Positions 24,956 to 34,830 are shown, numbered from the stretch's first letter. The stretch is 35,254 nucleotides of DNA from Falsigemmobacter faecalis (GCF_003863335.1 NZ_RRAZ01000036.1:1-35254); one strand, 5' to 3'. Numbers and translations are program-made. The notes: generated from the sequence alone by a model not told the origin.

Positions 24956-25247
24956 CTGAATCACTCCGACGGGCAAGGCGAATGGCATAGCGGGCCAGGG
25001 CGACCACTGAGACAAAACTGACCAGCGCCAGGGCTACAGCGATATCCAGAAAGGCTTCTGTGTGGGTTTTCACGGCATAGATGGCACAAAAACCGATCAC
25101 GGCTGAAGTCATCATATCAAGCGCGACGATGCGATCCGAAAGTGTCGGCCCCCGCCACAGGCGGATAAAGCCCAGCAGGATCGCCACGCCGATCAGAATG
25201 AGGCTGACATCAAGCACATGACTGAAGAAGGTCTGATTGTCGGTCAT
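24948..25247 (-). CDS. mrpF: Mrp antiporter subunit F
   Basis: 99 residues, ATG at 25247, overlapping the end of mrpE by four bases. Three membrane segments, with the family motif RLWRGPTLSDRIVALDMMTS after the first and TEAFLDIAVALALVSFVSVVALARY at the end. Small membrane subunit of the Mrp complex, required for assembly in studied systems. Confidence 0.93.
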   Translation of the reverse strand: MTDNQTFFSHVLDVSLILIGVAILLGFIRLWRGPTLSDRIVALDMMTSAVIGFCAIYAVKTHTEAFLDIAVALALVSFVSVVALARYAIRLARRSDSDD

Positions 25248-25726
25248 CTGAACACCCTGCTCACGCGCAGCTCCATGCCATTCCGGAGATCCTCTATGAC
25301 GGCATCGGTATCTTCGGCATAGATTGAATGAATGAGGAGGGCGTCTTTCTCCTCTGTCACATCCAGCGTCAGGGTGCCGGGTGTCAGGGTGATCAGATTG
25401 GCCAGCACAAAGATCTCAAGATCGCTTTTGGGACCAATGGGAAATCGAAAGACCGCCGGGCTCAGCCTTGGGCGCGGGGACACACAATCCCGTGCCACCA
25501 TCAGACAGGACTTGACCAATTCCTTCACAAAATAGGCAAAAAGGACAAAGATCTGAGGCAAAACCCGAAAATAGCGCTCTTCCCCCGTACCGCTGGCAAG
25601 CCTGCGCGCGAGCCAGAGGGCGACAAAGCCGAAGAGATAGCCACCGATCAGATCAACAGGCGTAAAACTGTCCCACAGGGACGCCCAGATAAGCGCCAGC
25701 AGGACGTTGAGGGCAAAGAACGTCAT
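25244..25726 (-). CDS. mrpE: Mrp antiporter subunit E
   Basis: 160 residues, ATG 25726, four-base overlap with mrpD. Matches MrpE/PhaE: two or three hydrophobic helices in the first 70 residues (LNVLLALIWASLWDSFTPVD, GYLFGFVALWLA), VLFAYFVKELVKSCLMVARD, and a soluble carboxyl half with the FVLANLITLTPGTLTLDVTE pattern characteristic of the family. It is needed for full antiport activity in other bacteria. Confidence 0.93.
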   Translation of the reverse strand: MTFFALNVLLALIWASLWDSFTPVDLIGGYLFGFVALWLARRLASGTGEERYFRVLPQIFVLFAYFVKELVKSCLMVARDCVSPRPRLSPAVFRFPIGPKSDLEIFVLANLITLTPGTLTLDVTEEKDALLIHSIYAEDTDAVIEDLRNGMELRVSRVFR

Positions 25727-27255
25727 ATTGCCTCCGGTGCAACAGGGGGTGCTGCGGGGCCTGCCACATTGAACACAGCGTCAAGATAGGCGACAGGGTT
25801 CAGAAGCTGTTCCGCCGCCGTGGTTGCGAAATCGGCAAAGGGCGCAGGCCAGACACCGATCAGAACCGTCATAGCGGCCAGCGCGATCACCGGACCCAGC
25901 AGCAAGCGGCGCGCGCGGGGCGACAGCAGCGCGAGAGACGGCTGACGCCCTGCAGGATGGGGCTTCCAGAACGCCTCGGCCCAGATCTTGGTCATGGAAA
26001 AGATGGTCAAAAGCCCCGTCAGCAGCGCGATGAAGGCAACGAGCCACATCCCCGGTTCAAGCGTGGCCTTCACCAGCACGAATTTGGCCCAAAATCCTGA
26101 CAGCGGCGGAAACCCCGCCAGCGAGAAGGCCGGGATCAGGAAAAGCACAGCCAGCAGGGGGGCACTGCGGTAAAGACCGCCGATACGGTAAAGGTCCGAG
26201 CTGCCCGTAAGACGCTGCGCGATCCCCGCAATCAGGAAAAGGTTCGCCTTCACGATGATATGGTGAACCAGGTAAAAAACCGCGCCCATCAGCGCCAGCG
26301 GCGTCATCAAAGCCAGACCCAGCACCATATAACCGATCTGGCTGACGATATGGAACGACAGGATCTTGCGGAAGTCGCTCTGGGCCGCCGCGCCGAGCAC
26401 GCCTGTCAGCATCGTGAGGCAGGCAACCCACAACAGAATTTCGTGGGTAAACCCCTGATCATTCACGAAGATCAGGGTGAACATGCGCATCAGCGCATAG
26501 ACCCCCACCTTGGTCAGCAGACCCGCAAAGAGCGCCGAGACCGCGTAATGCGGCGTGTGATAGGAAGCCGGCAGCCAGAAGAACAGCGGAAACACCGCCG
26601 CCTTCATCCCAAAGCCGATCATCAGCATCATCGCGATCAGCGTCATCAGCCCCTGATCGGGATGCGCCGCCACCGCCTGCCGCAGATCGGCCATGTTCAG
26701 CGTGCCGGTCGCCCCATAAAGCAGCCCGGCGGCACAAAGAAACAGGACCGTCGCAATCAGGTTCAGCGTCACATATTTCACGGCCCCATCAATCGCCTGC
26801 CTGCGCCCGCCCACGACCAGCAGGCCGAAGGACGAAATCAGCAAAACCTCAAACCAGACGTAAAGGTTGAACAGGTCGCCGGTCAGAAAGGCTCCCGTGA
26901 CGCCGCCGATCAGGGTTTGAAAAAGGGTATGCCAGCCATAGCGCGATGAGGTCTGGCCCACCTCAGCCATCGCCCAGACCGAGACCGCCAGAGCGATAAT
27001 GGCGGTGATCAGCACCATGGCCGCAGAGAGATAATCACTGACAAGGGTGATGCCATAGGGCGCGGGCCAGCCGCTCATCTGCGTGGCCACAACGCCTTCG
27101 CGCAGAACCGCACCCAGCAGGGCCAAAGCCGCCAGCAGCGAAGCGGCACTGCCAAGGACAGAGATCCAGCCCGCGCCTTTGCGATTGCGCAACATGAGGG
27201 TCGCTGCTGCGGTGATGAACGGCAGCAGGATCGGAAGCGACAGGATCCAGGTCAT
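25723..27255 (-). CDS. mrpD: Mrp antiporter subunit D
   Basis: 510 residues, ATG 27255, overlapping mrpC and mrpE by four bases each. It is a 14-helix proton-translocating subunit homologous to NuoM/N of respiratory complex I: TGDLFNLYVWFEVLLISSF (conserved glutamate near 136), KAAVFPLFFWLPASYHTPHY, the broken-helix lysines around 218 and 250 (LLTKVGVYALMR), and the SDFRKILSFHIVSQIGYM stretch. Length is normal for MrpD. Confidence 0.95.
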   Translation of the reverse strand: MTWILSLPILLPFITAAATLMLRNRKGAGWISVLGSAASLLAALALLGAVLREGVVATQMSGWPAPYGITLVSDYLSAAMVLITAIIALAVSVWAMAEVGQTSSRYGWHTLFQTLIGGVTGAFLTGDLFNLYVWFEVLLISSFGLLVVGGRRQAIDGAVKYVTLNLIATVLFLCAAGLLYGATGTLNMADLRQAVAAHPDQGLMTLIAMMLMIGFGMKAAVFPLFFWLPASYHTPHYAVSALFAGLLTKVGVYALMRMFTLIFVNDQGFTHEILLWVACLTMLTGVLGAAAQSDFRKILSFHIVSQIGYMVLGLALMTPLALMGAVFYLVHHIIVKANLFLIAGIAQRLTGSSDLYRIGGLYRSAPLLAVLFLIPAFSLAGFPPLSGFWAKFVLVKATLEPGMWLVAFIALLTGLLTIFSMTKIWAEAFWKPHPAGRQPSLALLSPRARRLLLGPVIALAAMTVLIGVWPAPFADFATTAAEQLLNPVAYLDAVFNVAGPAAPPVAPEAI

Positions 27256-27614
27256 GCTTTATCTTTCTCCGGCTCAGCCAGCCGCATGCGGTCAGCGTCA
27301 AGATGGCCGAAAACTCTGTAGGCTTTCATGGTCAGCGCCAGCACAAAGGCAAAGAGCCCGAAGCCAATGACAATGGCCGTCAGCAGCAGTGCCTGCGGCA
27401 GAGCATTCGCCATTGCCGCTTCGGGCAGAGCCCCGCCCGCGCCGAGCAAAGGGGCCGCGCCCGGGGTCAGACGCCCAGCCGCGAAAATGGCAAGGTTCAC
27501 CCCATTTGACAGCAGCAAAAGCCCGAAAATGAACCGCAGCAGATTGGCAGACAGCATCAGCCAGACCGCGCATGTGACCAGAAGGCCCGCGAGGATAGCG
27601 GAAATTGTGATCAT
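27252..27614 (-). CDS. mrpC: Mrp antiporter subunit C
   Basis: 120 residues, ATG 27614. NuoK-like three-helix subunit: [32 protein letters not shown], then [26 protein letters not shown]. The sequence [15 protein letters not shown] is highly typical of MrpC. The carboxyl end carries an acidic/basic cytoplasmic tail. Four-base overlaps with both neighbours. Confidence 0.95.
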   Translation of the reverse strand: MITISAILAGLLVTCAVWLMLSANLLRFIFGLLLLSNGVNLAIFAAGRLTPGAAPLLGAGGALPEAAMANALPQALLLTAIVIGFGLFAFVLALTMKAYRVFGHLDADRMRLAEPEKDKA

Positions 27615-28015
27615 TTCAGAGTATCCTCCAGCGCGAAGACGAGCGTCAGGATGCCTCCGAAGACCGCCAGGTAGACGCCGATGTCAAACAAAAGGATGTT
27701 CGATAGCTTCAGCCCGGCGATTTCTCCCCAAAGCCCGGAAAAGGGCTCGGTCCCGGCAAAGGCGGGCAGCAGACCGGCGATTAAAGCCGCCACCAGCCCG
27801 AGCGCTGCAATATTGCGCGGATCCGTCTTAAGCGCTTTGCGCGTCTCAGCCACACCCCCCGCAAACGCATGGATGGTCAGCCCGCAGGCGGCAATCAGCC
27901 CGCCGATGAAGCCGCCACCCGGGGCATTATGCCCCCTGAGAAGGACGTAAAGCGAGAACACCATGAAGAGCGCGGTGAGCAGCCGGGCCCCGGTGCTCAG
28001 GATCAGAGAGTTCAT
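27611..28015 (-). CDS. mrpB: Mrp antiporter subunit B
   Basis: 134 residues, ATG 28015, beginning one base after the mrpA stop. Four membrane helices; the family motif [19 protein letters not shown] lies at about 29-46, and [19 protein letters not shown] ends the protein. Separate mrpA and mrpB genes place this operon in the seven-gene type. Confidence 0.95.
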   Translation of the reverse strand: MNSLILSTGARLLTALFMVFSLYVLLRGHNAPGGGFIGGLIAACGLTIHAFAGGVAETRKALKTDPRNIAALGLVAALIAGLLPAFAGTEPFSGLWGEIAGLKLSNILLFDIGVYLAVFGGILTLVFALEDTLK

Positions 28016-28016
28016 G

Positions 28017-30260
28017 TCAGTCGGCCTCCCCGCGCGGGAGACGGCGCTTCAGCAGCGCATAGGCCCCGATAGATGCCAGCAGCACCACGGTCAGTTCGCC
28101 GAAGGTATCGAAGGCACGGAAGTCGACAAGAATGACGTTCACGATATTGAGCCCATGTGCGAGAAGATAGGAGTTCTCCTCAAAGAAAGTCGTCAGATTT
28201 CGGTCGAGCGGATGTGCCGCGATGGCCAGGATGATCAGCGTCACGCTGAGGCCGACAGAGACTGCAATAGCGCCATGCACCAGCTGACGGCGGCCTGAGC
28301 GGCGCTCCCGGATCCCGGGCAGACGCAGCATCGCAATACCAAAGAGAACCGCCGACAGGGTCTCAACCATCAGCTGGGTGGTGGCAACATCGGGGGCGCC
28401 AAAGAGGATGAACACCAGCGCCACACCAATGCCCACAGTGCCAATACCGGCAATATTGGCCAGCCGGGAATGCGGGTTCAGCGTGAAGATCGCCCCCCCG
28501 GCAATCGCGGCTGCGATGATCCACATCACGACGGGGGCCGACAGATCAAAGCGGACCTGCGGCAGCCGCAGAACCACCGTTGCCAGCAGAACAGCCCCGA
28601 CCACCGCGAAAGTTACGGTCAGATAATGCGACAGCTTTCCGGTCTGGATCAGCTCGGCCTGCCAGCCCGCAAAGCCCCGGAACCGGTCAAGAAGCCTGTC
28701 CCAGCTGCGATCAAAGACCGGCAGCCGCTCCAGCAGGGCGCCAAGGACAAGGCGCAGCCTGCTGCGGTTCAGATAAAAGACAGTGCCCAGCAGGAAGGTC
28801 AAAGCACTGAGCAGAAGTGGCAGATTGAACCCGGCCCAAAGGTGAAGCCCCGCCGCTTTGCTCTGCGCGAAAGACCCGGTCACGGTCTGATCGACCAAAG
28901 GCTGAACACCCGAAGCCAGCAGCCCCGCCAGCAGTCCCAAAGCCCCCAGCAGCAACGGCCCTGCCAGCATCCGCCAGTCTGCCTCATGCGGGGCGTGGGG
29001 TGTCCTTTTCAGCGGACCATAGAAGGGGGCCAAAGCCACGATTGCCGCAACGGCGAACATCAGCGCATTCGCAATCAGAACGCCGCCCGTGATCAGCGCC
29101 GCAGGCGACAGATCCTGTGCCCCTGCATAAAGAAGTTCTTTCCCCATCCAACCAAGGAACGGCGGCAGACCGGCCATGGAAAGGGCAGCAAGTCCGGCAG
29201 CGACGGCGGTCAGCGGCATTTTTCGCGCCAGACCGCCCAGGCTCTCCGCATCCCGGGTGCCCGTGCCGTGGTCGATATTGCCCACGACCATAAACAGCGC
29301 AGCCTTATAAAGCGAATGTACGATCAGGAAGGTGACGGCCGCCGTCAGCGCATAGGGCGTGTCGCCCGCCAGAAACAGCGTGATGGTCCCGAGGGCCATA
29401 AGCGTCGTATAGGCAAGCGCGGTTTTCAGATCCGTCTGACGGATGGCCAGCAGGGATGCCATCACAGCCGTCATCAGACCCGCACAGGTCAGCGTCACCT
29501 CCCAGGCAGCGGTCCCCGAAAGCGTCGGATGCAGCCTTGCCAGCAGATAAATCCCCGCTTTCACCATGGTGGCGGAATGCAGATAGGCCGAAACCGGGGT
29601 CGGGGCGGACATGGCATTGGGCAGCCAGAAGTGGAAGGGAAACTGAGCCGATTTTGTGAAAGCCCCGAGCAGGATCAGGACCAGGATGCCGCTGTAGAGC
29701 GGATGGGCCTGCAGACCCTCTCCCGCGAGCAGCTCTGCCAGATCCCAGGTCCCGCCCGCGACGCCAATCAGAATGAAGCCCGCCAGCAGCGCAAGCCCCC
29801 CCGCCCCGGTGACCAGCATCGCCTGCAGCGCATTGCGCCGCGCCCGCGGATCGTCATGAACAAAACCGATCAGCAGATAAGACGTGACGGAAGTCAGCTC
29901 CCAGAAGACAAAGAGCGCAATCAGATCCGCCGCCAGCACCAGCCCCAGCATCGACAGCATGAAGGAGGTCAGAAACAGGAAAAAGCGCAGGTAATGCGGA
30001 TGCCCGGCCAGATAGCTGCTGGCATAGAGCAGAACGGCGGAGCCGATGCCGCTGATCAGCAGAGCAAAGGTGAGGCTCAGCCCGTCGATCAGGAAGGAAA
30101 GCCGAATGCCCAGAGCAGGAAGCCAGTCCCAGCCAAACTGCACAGTCCCGCCCGCAAGAACCGCCGGCAAAGCCAGAAGCAGCGCCCCGAAAAGGGAGGC
30201 TGCAAACAGGGCCGGCAGAAGAGACCAGATGCCCGGTCGCGAAGTCGTTTCAGTGATCAA
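28017..30260 (-). CDS. mrpA: Mrp antiporter subunit A
   Basis: 747 residues from TTG 30260 (no upstream ATG in frame; ribosome-binding site weak). NuoL-like membrane subunit with about 20 helices: [18 protein letters not shown] (E121), [20 protein letters not shown] (K203) and [16 protein letters not shown] (K234), the broken-helix and proton-path residues. The carboxyl part has the DUF4040-like [18 protein letters not shown] and the MrpB-like [20 protein letters not shown] segment, usual for MrpA. The gene follows the usp-like gene by 44 bases on the same strand, so both probably share a promoter in the region divergent from the OxyR-like gene. Role: Na+/H+ exchange and pH/salt tolerance. 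Confidence 0.95.
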   Translation of the reverse strand: MITETTSRPGIWSLLPALFAASLFGALLLALPAVLAGGTVQFGWDWLPALGIRLSFLIDGLSLTFALLISGIGSAVLLYASSYLAGHPHYLRFFLFLTSFMLSMLGLVLAADLIALFVFWELTSVTSYLLIGFVHDDPRARRNALQAMLVTGAGGLALLAGFILIGVAGGTWDLAELLAGEGLQAHPLYSGILVLILLGAFTKSAQFPFHFWLPNAMSAPTPVSAYLHSATMVKAGIYLLARLHPTLSGTAAWEVTLTCAGLMTAVMASLLAIRQTDLKTALAYTTLMALGTITLFLAGDTPYALTAAVTFLIVHSLYKAALFMVVGNIDHGTGTRDAESLGGLARKMPLTAVAAGLAALSMAGLPPFLGWMGKELLYAGAQDLSPAALITGGVLIANALMFAVAAIVALAPFYGPLKRTPHAPHEADWRMLAGPLLLGALGLLAGLLASGVQPLVDQTVTGSFAQSKAAGLHLWAGFNLPLLLSALTFLLGTVFYLNRSRLRLVLGALLERLPVFDRSWDRLLDRFRGFAGWQAELIQTGKLSHYLTVTFAVVGAVLLATVVLRLPQVRFDLSAPVVMWIIAAAIAGGAIFTLNPHSRLANIAGIGTVGIGVALVFILFGAPDVATTQLMVETLSAVLFGIAMLRLPGIRERRSGRRQLVHGAIAVSVGLSVTLIILAIAAHPLDRNLTTFFEENSYLLAHGLNIVNVILVDFRAFDTFGELTVVLLASIGAYALLKRRLPRGEAD

Positions 30261-30304
30261 AGCGCATAGCCCGTCGTGTTTCAGGTCGTTTCATGTGGCT
30301 GCGT

Positions 30305-30985
30305 TCAGCCCCGGGGCAGGAGCAGAAGCGGGCTCATACTTCCGGCGTGAAGGTCAGGAAGCATGCGGGCGTCGCCAAAGATCCCCTGCGGCGGGTGACA
30401 GAGCACAGTCAGAGTGCCCGGTCGATCCGCCAGATATCCGGCAAGGGCGCGTCGCAGGCCGCCTTCGAGATCAACCACTGCCTCTGTCAGTTGACGATCC
30501 GCCCGGAGGCGATCCACGCCTGCCCGTGCGACTTTTCTCTGGTGCTGCAAACGGGAACGGATGTCCGCGTCGCGCGCATTTACGCGGGTTGAACGCAGAA
30601 TGTGCTTCTCAGGCAGATGCCAGATGTTCAGCAGCCTCAGGGGCAGTCCCAGGGCTGCCGCAAGCATTTTCGCCTGCTCAAACAGCCTGCTGTGCAGCCT
30701 GTCCGGATCGTCACTGACCAGTGAGACGGCAATTTCAGAGACCCGGCCCGCATCGGTCTTTGGCAGGAGAAGGACAGGCTTGCTTCCACCGTCGGACAGC
30801 GCGGCAAAGCTTCGCTGCCATTCACGGGCCCCGGAAGGGCCGCCACCTCGGGCAGGATCCATCACACCCGGGGCTGCCCCGCTTTCCATTGCTTTTCCAA
30901 TGAACGCTGGCAGATCCCGCAGACTGATATCAGCAGCAGAGGAGACTGAAGTTTCTTCAGAATGTTTCAATTCTGCCCCCCCCAA
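30305..30985 (-). CDS. UspA-like universal stress domain protein
   Basis: Up to 226 residues from TTG 30985; the true start is unclear (internal ATG at 30889) because no good ribosome-binding site is visible. From about residue 65 the pattern is of an alpha/beta nucleotide-binding stress domain: SKPVLLLPKTD, EIAVSLVSDDPDRLHSRLFEQAKMLAAALGLPLRLLNIWH, then a helical part and GTLTVLCHPP, and an ending MSPLLLLPRG, similar to the last strand of Usp proteins. The first 60 residues are not assigned. It stands first in the transcript that continues into mrpA, suggesting a stress-linked cue to the antiporter, but this is inference. Confidence 0.55.
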   Translation of the reverse strand: MGGAELKHSEETSVSSAADISLRDLPAFIGKAMESGAAPGVMDPARGGGPSGAREWQRSFAALSDGGSKPVLLLPKTDAGRVSEIAVSLVSDDPDRLHSRLFEQAKMLAAALGLPLRLLNIWHLPEKHILRSTRVNARDADIRSRLQHQRKVARAGVDRLRADRQLTEAVVDLEGGLRRALAGYLADRPGTLTVLCHPPQGIFGDARMLPDLHAGSMSPLLLLPRG

Positions 30986-31054
30986 GCTCAGTTTCTGACT
31001 GAGCGGATCTCACAGAATGACTTGCAATGGAAATCGATTTCACAGCATAGTCTA

Positions 31055-31069
31055 ATAGATATATTCTAT
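31055..31069. promoter_or_regulatory. OxyR-like half-site (ATAG-N7-CTAT)
   Basis: ATAG, seven bases, CTAT fits the published core of one OxyR motif half (ATAGntnnnanCTAT), with the inner t matching and the inner a not. It ends 12 bases before the ATG of the OxyR-like gene, a position suited to autorepression. Confidence 0.5.
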
Positions 31070-31081
31070 AAGGCTGGTAAA

Positions 31082-31999
31082 ATGCCGTCAGTACAGCAAC
31101 TTAAGTATCTCGTGGCGCTTGCCGACTCGCTGAGTTTCAGCCGTGCTGCGGCAATGACGTATGTGTCTCAGCCCACGCTGAGCATGCAGATCAAAGACCT
31201 TGAGAGGCGTCTGAACGTCGTTCTGTTTGAGCGCTCGCGCTCGCGGGTGGCACTGACGCCCCTGGGCGAAGAGATCGCCCGCAAAGCGCGGGGCATTCTG
31301 GCAGAAGTCGCGGATATTCATGCGCTGGCCAGAACCCAGGGGCGGGGGATGGGCGGCACGCTGCGGGTGGGTGTGGTGCACACGGTCGGCGCATATCTGC
31401 TGCCGCTGGTTGTTCCTGCCCTCAGCGCAACCTTTCCCGATATGCGGTTCTATATCCGCGAAGAGCTTCCGAATGTGTTGCTGACGCATCTGGATGCGGC
31501 GCGCCATGACATCGTTCTGTCGCCCATGCCGATCGTACGGACGGATCTGCAGACAATCCCTCTCTACGAGGAGCCGCTGATGGTCGTGATGCCACGCAAC
31601 CACCCGCTGTCCTCTCATGAGGCAATCGAGCGAAAGGATCTGAAGGGCGAAACCATCCTGACGATGGAGCCCGGACATCGTCTGGCGGAACAGGTCAGCG
31701 AGCTTTGCGAGGAGGTTGGCGCCTCCCTCTCCTATGACTACGAGGGGACAAGCCTCGATACGATCCGGCAGATGGTCGCCATGGGCATGGGGATATCGAT
31801 CATGCCCGCGCTTTATGTCCGCTCCGAGGTCCGGCGGGAACAGCTGGTGATTGCCCGCCCGTTCAGGGGCGGTGCGCCCTCAAGGCTCATTGGCCTGAGC
31901 TACCGGGCCGGAAACCCGCGGGTTGCGACGATCCGGAAAGTCGCAGACGCAATGCGGAGTGCCCTTCATCAAGATATCGAAGAAGTCTCGGTACCGTAA
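31082..31999 (+). CDS. OxyR-like LysR-family regulator lacking the sensing cysteine
   Basis: 305 residues from ATG 31082. The winged helix (QQLKYLVALADSLSFSRAAA, VSQPTLSMQIKDLERRLNV) and effector domain are OxyR-like; TMEPGHRLAEQVSELCEEVG aligns with the E. coli OxyR redox loop. E. coli Cys199 (in GHC) is Arg200 here, while Cys208 is kept as Cys209. The rest (TSLDTIRQMVAMGMGISIMPAL) is close to OxyR. By the established mechanism, loss of Cys199 prevents the peroxide disulfide switch, so this protein probably senses something else or acts constitutively. It diverges from the usp-mrp operon and may regulate it. A longer reading from 30962 would run over the divergent gene and is rejected. Confidence 0.8.
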   Translation: MPSVQQLKYLVALADSLSFSRAAAMTYVSQPTLSMQIKDLERRLNVVLFERSRSRVALTPLGEEIARKARGILAEVADIHALARTQGRGMGGTLRVGVVHTVGAYLLPLVVPALSATFPDMRFYIREELPNVLLTHLDAARHDIVLSPMPIVRTDLQTIPLYEEPLMVVMPRNHPLSSHEAIERKDLKGETILTMEPGHRLAEQVSELCEEVGASLSYDYEGTSLDTIRQMVAMGMGISIMPALYVRSEVRREQLVIARPFRGGAPSRLIGLSYRAGNPRVATIRKVADAMRSALHQDIEEVSVP

Positions 32000-32039
32000 A
32001 TGCGCTCAGCGGCCAGGCCGTCTACCTGACAACTGTGTT

Positions 32040-32860
32040 TCTCTCCGGATCAGGCGCTCCATTTCTGCCTTGATTTGAGGATGGCATTCGCAATCGCCAC
32101 GAGCCTCCTGGCGATTGCAATGATCACGACATATGGGGCTTTCCCTTATCGCGAAGACGCTGTGCTGTGGTCTTCAGAGTTGGATTGTGCAGGGAAGCCG
32201 CGCGCGCTGCCAGAAACAGCGCCTGCCGTAAGTCCCTTCGCCCGCCAGCAATCCTACGGCCTCCTCTCAGGATGCCGCTGTCCTGGGCGAGGGTGCCAGG
32301 CCTGTCATGGAGCCCGGTTCGGGCATTTCTGCACTCAGAAGGCTGGCACAAACAGGACCAATGCCCGGCACGGAGCGCAGCAGTCTCTCATCTTCGTCCA
32401 TGTCGTCAGAGGCGCAGATCAGCCTTCGGATCCTGCTCTCGGTATCACGGATCCGGGCTTCGCTTGCCACAATAAGTTCCTGATCAAGAGCCTTCATGTC
32501 GGCTGGCGCATCCTGTTTCCGTCCCGCCGAACTCTGCGCTCTCAGGCGCTGCTTTATCTCCACGAGTTGCGCCTGCTTAATCGTGTAAGGCCTTAACGCC
32601 ACAATGGTTTCATCCGGCAGCTCCCGACCGGCTTCAGGGCGAAAAACCATGAAGGCAGCAATGAGTTCCGCATCAATGCGCTCCGTTCTGGAATGCGTGC
32701 CGCGAGACCTCGCAAAGGCCTTGATCTGAGCCGGAGGCAGCGGAACCGCTGCGATATCCGCCTGCTCTAAGCGCTGCCAAAGCCGCCACTCCAAACCTCC
32801 TGTAGCCTCAACCCCCGACCTTCAGCGCCGAACGGATCGCCCTCAGGCGCAGAAACAAGG
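32040..32860 (-). pseudogene. IS110-family transposase remnant
   Basis: From about 32825 the minus strand reads VEATGGLEWRLWQRLEQADI, PPAQIKAFARSRGTHSRTER, IDAELIAAFMVFRPEAGREL, LRSVPGIGPVCASLLSAEMPEPG and TGLAPSPR, then a frameshift, GGRRDLRQALFLAARAASLH, and RLRDKGKPHMS. This is the DEDD-transposase followed by the Transposase_20 domain of IS110 elements. The first 60 or so codons, including the first catalytic Asp, are missing or scrambled, and the frameshift ends activity. It lies directly after the OxyR-like gene. Confidence 0.8.
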
Positions 32861-32929
32861 CTTGGGGCCTGCCGAGGGAACCTTTGGCTGACAGGGCTAG
32901 GAAGCCATCAGGCCAGCCCCGCGAGACAT

Positions 32930-33176
32930 CTATACCCATAGCCTTTCGGCGCCATACTTTACAGCCGCTGGACGACTGCCTCTCTGCCCTGCAGCCGAGC
33001 CTCCCGCATCTCAGCAGATCGGCCCTTCATCGCTGTTTGCAGAGACATGGGATTTCACGACCGGAGGATGTCAGCGGTGACAAACCAAAGCCTCAAAAGC
33101 TTAAGCGCATCCCGATCGGCTTTTTCCACATCAATATCGCCGAAGTGCAGACGGCTGAAGTTTGAGGAGGATCAGC
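32930..33176 (+). pseudogene. IS481-family transposase fragment
   Basis: Same frame and sequence type as the copy at 24100-24340: IAFRRHTLQPLDDCLSALQP, LHRCLQRHGISRPEDVSG, FFHINIAEVQTAEV-stop. The left side is truncated at the codons for VAFRRH, and the right side ends at the palindrome 33177-33198, beyond which the sequence is that of the inverted IS5/IS1182-type copy B. Confidence 0.8.
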
Positions 33177-33198
33177 AAACGATCCGGGGGATCGGTTT
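33177..33198. repeat. Palindrome at an IS481-IS5 junction
   Basis: AAACGATCC (33177-33185), GGG, GGATCGGTTT (33189-33198): one extra base in the right arm. The left flank (GAGGAGGATCAGC) matches the IS481 copy and the right flank (CCGCCGCAAGTCGATGCG) matches copy A on its minus strand. Confidence 0.75.
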
Positions 33199-33510
33199 TC
33201 CGCCGCAAGTCGATGCGTGTACGGTGCCTGATCGACAGGGCGTAACCCTTGCGGCGTGTCGTCCGGCCATCGATCGCGGAATACCCCGACTGTTGCGCAA
33301 TCTGCGGGGTGACGCAGGCGCGGCGCAGATCAGCCACGAAGTCGGCAGCGTCAAAACCCTTGTCGGCCCCCGGCGCCCGCTGACGCGTGGAGCCCGGGGA
33401 ATACCGGTGGATCATGCCGGGGGCGCCGTGCCGCACGACCATCGGTCCGGGTGAGGTCGCGCTTTCGCACGATCAGGCCGGAGCGGTTCTCCATCAAAGC
33501 CGTCGTCGGG

Positions 33511-33533
33511 AAAACGGTCCCCCGGAGCGTTTT
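33511..33533. repeat. Palindromic insertion in copy B, AAAACGGTCC type
   Basis: AAAACGGTCC (33511-33520), CCC, GGAGCGTTTT (33524-33533), one mismatch. Same site as 1414-1440 in copy A. Confidence 0.75.
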
Positions 33534-33961
33534 CTCACCCTCCTCCACCGACAAAGCAGTGCATTGCTCCTGTGCCGGGCGACTTCCTGTAAAGCCGCGC
33601 GTCGGGATCGGTCGTCGAAACATGAGTGATATTGGAACGCCTCTGGCCGACGGCAGGTTCACTGCGACATTGCGGCTTTGGCGGGTCATTGGGGCGGGTC
33701 TCTCTCGGGCTCGCCGGCCTCTGCGGTCCACCGGGGTCGTCGTCCGAGGGACTATTGTCAGGCTTTGGACAGAACGCTTCATCGAGGCCCATGCCTTCAC
33801 CAATCCGGGACGTGGTTGTCCGGCAGCAGGGGGCGACTTCGCGGTGAGCCAGAATGGCTGCCATCACCTCCTGCGATATCTCCGTGCTCAGCAGCCCGTC
33901 CCGATTCTTGCTGAAGACCCTCGGCCTTCGGCCCCGGGCTGCGCCCGTTCAGGGCTGAAGC

Positions 33962-33976
33962 CTGTCCCCCGGACAG
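33962..33976. repeat. Decayed palindromic insertion in copy B
   Basis: CTGTCC-CCC-GGACAG; the outer AAAT/ATTT arm survives on one side only. Same site as 989-1011 in copy A. Confidence 0.6.
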
Positions 33977-34696
33977 ATTTCCGGGCGCCCTTCACCCCAG
34001 ACCGGGTCATCACTCCCAAGACCCACAAACCAACGGAATAAGAGGTTATATTCCATCTGCTCCATGAGTTGCCGTGCAGAGCGGATCGAAAAGAGGATCT
34101 GAAGCAGGCTTCACCGGGCTGTGTTTCGGCGTGCAATTTTGACCCCCTGAAGTATCGTCAGACCCTGCGCTGTGGGTCAGCGTACGGAGGGGGAGTTGAA
34201 GCAGGTGGATACGATTACGCGGGTCCGGCGGGCCTTCTACGTGCAGCGCGGATCGATGAAAAAGATCACGCGGGAGTTGGTCTCCCGGAACACCGACCGC
34301 AGGATCCTTCGGTCGGATGAGACCGACTTCAGCTACGGGCGCGCGCATCAGCCGATGCCACGGATCGGCCCCTGGCAGGACCCGCCGGATCTGTTGCCTG
34401 CCGCGAATGCCGGCAGGCCGTCGAGAGAGCGACTGACCCTGATCCGGATCTTCGAAGATCTGTGCGCCCTGGGCTGTGAGGGCGGCCAGGATGCCATCCG
34501 TCGCTTTGCCGCACCGGGGTCGCAGAGCCTCGGCGGCCGGGGCCTATGTGCCGCTTTCTTCTGATCGGGGCGAGGCTGACCGGTTCGACCGGAGCCACGA
34601 GGTGGTGCGGGTCTCGGGCGTGACCGTCACGATCAGGGTGGCGCATGTTCGGCTTTGCCACAGCCGGATGATGTGCGTCCGGGCTTATCCGCGCGA

Positions 34697-34736
34697 GCGC
34701 CAGGGGCCTCCGCCATCGGGCTCGGACCGGTGGCGC
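34697..34736. repeat. Hairpin insertion in istA
   Basis: GCGCCA (34697-34702) and TGGCGC (34731-34736), with inner CTCCG/CGGA. It separates YPRE from FDAQDRAF, where the family has only a few residues. Confidence 0.4.
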
Positions 34737-34830
34737 CGCGATGGCTTCGATCTTCGACGCGCAGGATCGCGCCTTCGCCTTCTTCCGCGGCACCTGCACA
34801 GGTGGCACCTGCGACATCGAGCCATGGCAG

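Larger units (their letters stand above)
33186..34121 (-). mobile_element. Decayed IS5/IS1182-type element, copy B (inverted)
   Basis: Reverse complement of copy A. From about 34105 to 33186 on the minus strand: FRSALHG-region, GLWVLGVMTRSGV, MAAILAHREVAP, ASMKRS and ITHVSTTDPDARLYRKSPGTGAMHCFVGGG, GLIVRKRDLTRTDGRA, RHDPPVFPGLHASAGA, DAADFVADLRRACVTPQIAQ and SAIDGRTTRRKGYALSIRHRTRID. It stops at the palindrome 33177-33198, so the carboxyl end is missing. The amino end is cut at about 34121 by the IS21 terminus. Frameshifts are present. Confidence 0.75.

Noticed and set aside
28470-30269. A 599-codon open frame on the plus strand, rich in Gln, Arg and Pro
   Set aside because: It is antisense to mrpA, has no recognisable domain, and its composition is that of a GC-rich shadow frame.
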